Positions 63,981 to 64,000 of a stretch of DNA of 64,000 nucleotides are shown one piece after another. The stretch is from NCBI GenBank assembly GCA_020724465.1, contig DYGX01000011.1, positions 101,262 through 165,261 of the forward strand. Reading direction: 5' to 3'. The notes beneath the pieces are model-generated. The model saw nothing but the letters and a program-made list of their open reading frames with translations. It did not search any database and was not told the origin of the DNA. The stretch is from Thermoflexus sp. (GTDB lineage Bacteria > Chloroflexota > Anaerolineae > Aggregatilineales > Aggregatilineaceae). Within the stretch, counting starts at the first letter, position 1. Every line of letters starts with the position of its first letter. Position numbers and translations under genes: made by a program.

Positions 63981-64000
63981 TCATCTGGCATACTTTTGTG

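Overview
The window is high-GC bacterial chromosome with dense, mostly short-spaced genes. It contains no rRNA, tRNA, phage, transposase or CRISPR. The gene mix suggests a heterotrophic, carbohydrate-scavenging Chloroflexota (Anaerolineae-like) bacterium: several sugar ABC transporters with LacI and ROK regulators, multi-GAF histidine kinases paired with NarL-type regulators, SH3/LysM lipoproteins, a SARP/BTAD-NB-ARC-TPR regulator, and an FMN-riboswitch-controlled RibY-type riboflavin-binding protein. This placement is an inference from gene content; no phylogenetic marker is present.

Layout. 1-6.1 kb: a ribose-type ABC transporter on the minus strand (permease cut by the window edge, double ATPase, and a binding protein made of two nearly identical domains) faces a divergent ROK regulator, with two matching 25-bp operator-like sites between them. 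6.1-12 kb: a single-domain response regulator, a TorD-like chaperone with a radical SAM protein, then a LacI regulator with a fucose-isomerase-like protein. 11.7-13.2 kb: an FMN riboswitch with an intrinsic terminator, then ribY. 13.2-20.3 kb, minus strand: a WecE-like aminotransferase with an acetyltransferase, an FmdE-MobB fusion with a polyferredoxin, and a two-component system. 20.6-28.7 kb: SH3 lipoprotein, diheme cytochrome c, a second two-component system with a five-GAF kinase, a spermidine-synthase-like protein and a cupin. 29.7-39 kb: a palindromic repeat, a lycopene cyclase, an FAD oxidase/DinB-like/SemiSWEET operon, an AfsR-like regulator, an odd globin and a LysM lipoprotein.

39-54 kb is the metabolic core: a complete myo-inositol catabolic locus. 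A LacI regulator and a LacD-type aldolase lie on one side. On the other side, behind a LacI-type operator, come iolA, iolC, iolB, iolD, iolE and iolG, followed by a four-gene MalEFGK-type ABC transporter. The second permease of this transporter carries a PDZ domain inserted after extra N-terminal membrane segments, which is the most unusual protein in the window. The LacD-type aldolase probably replaces the usual IolJ.

54-64 kb: a HAD-menorin-like fusion protein, GH172, Nudix, L,D-transpeptidase, a secreted propeller-like protein, GH130, and the C-terminal part of a GH38 alpha-mannosidase whose frame closes just inside the right edge. Many genes have clear intrinsic terminators, listed individually.
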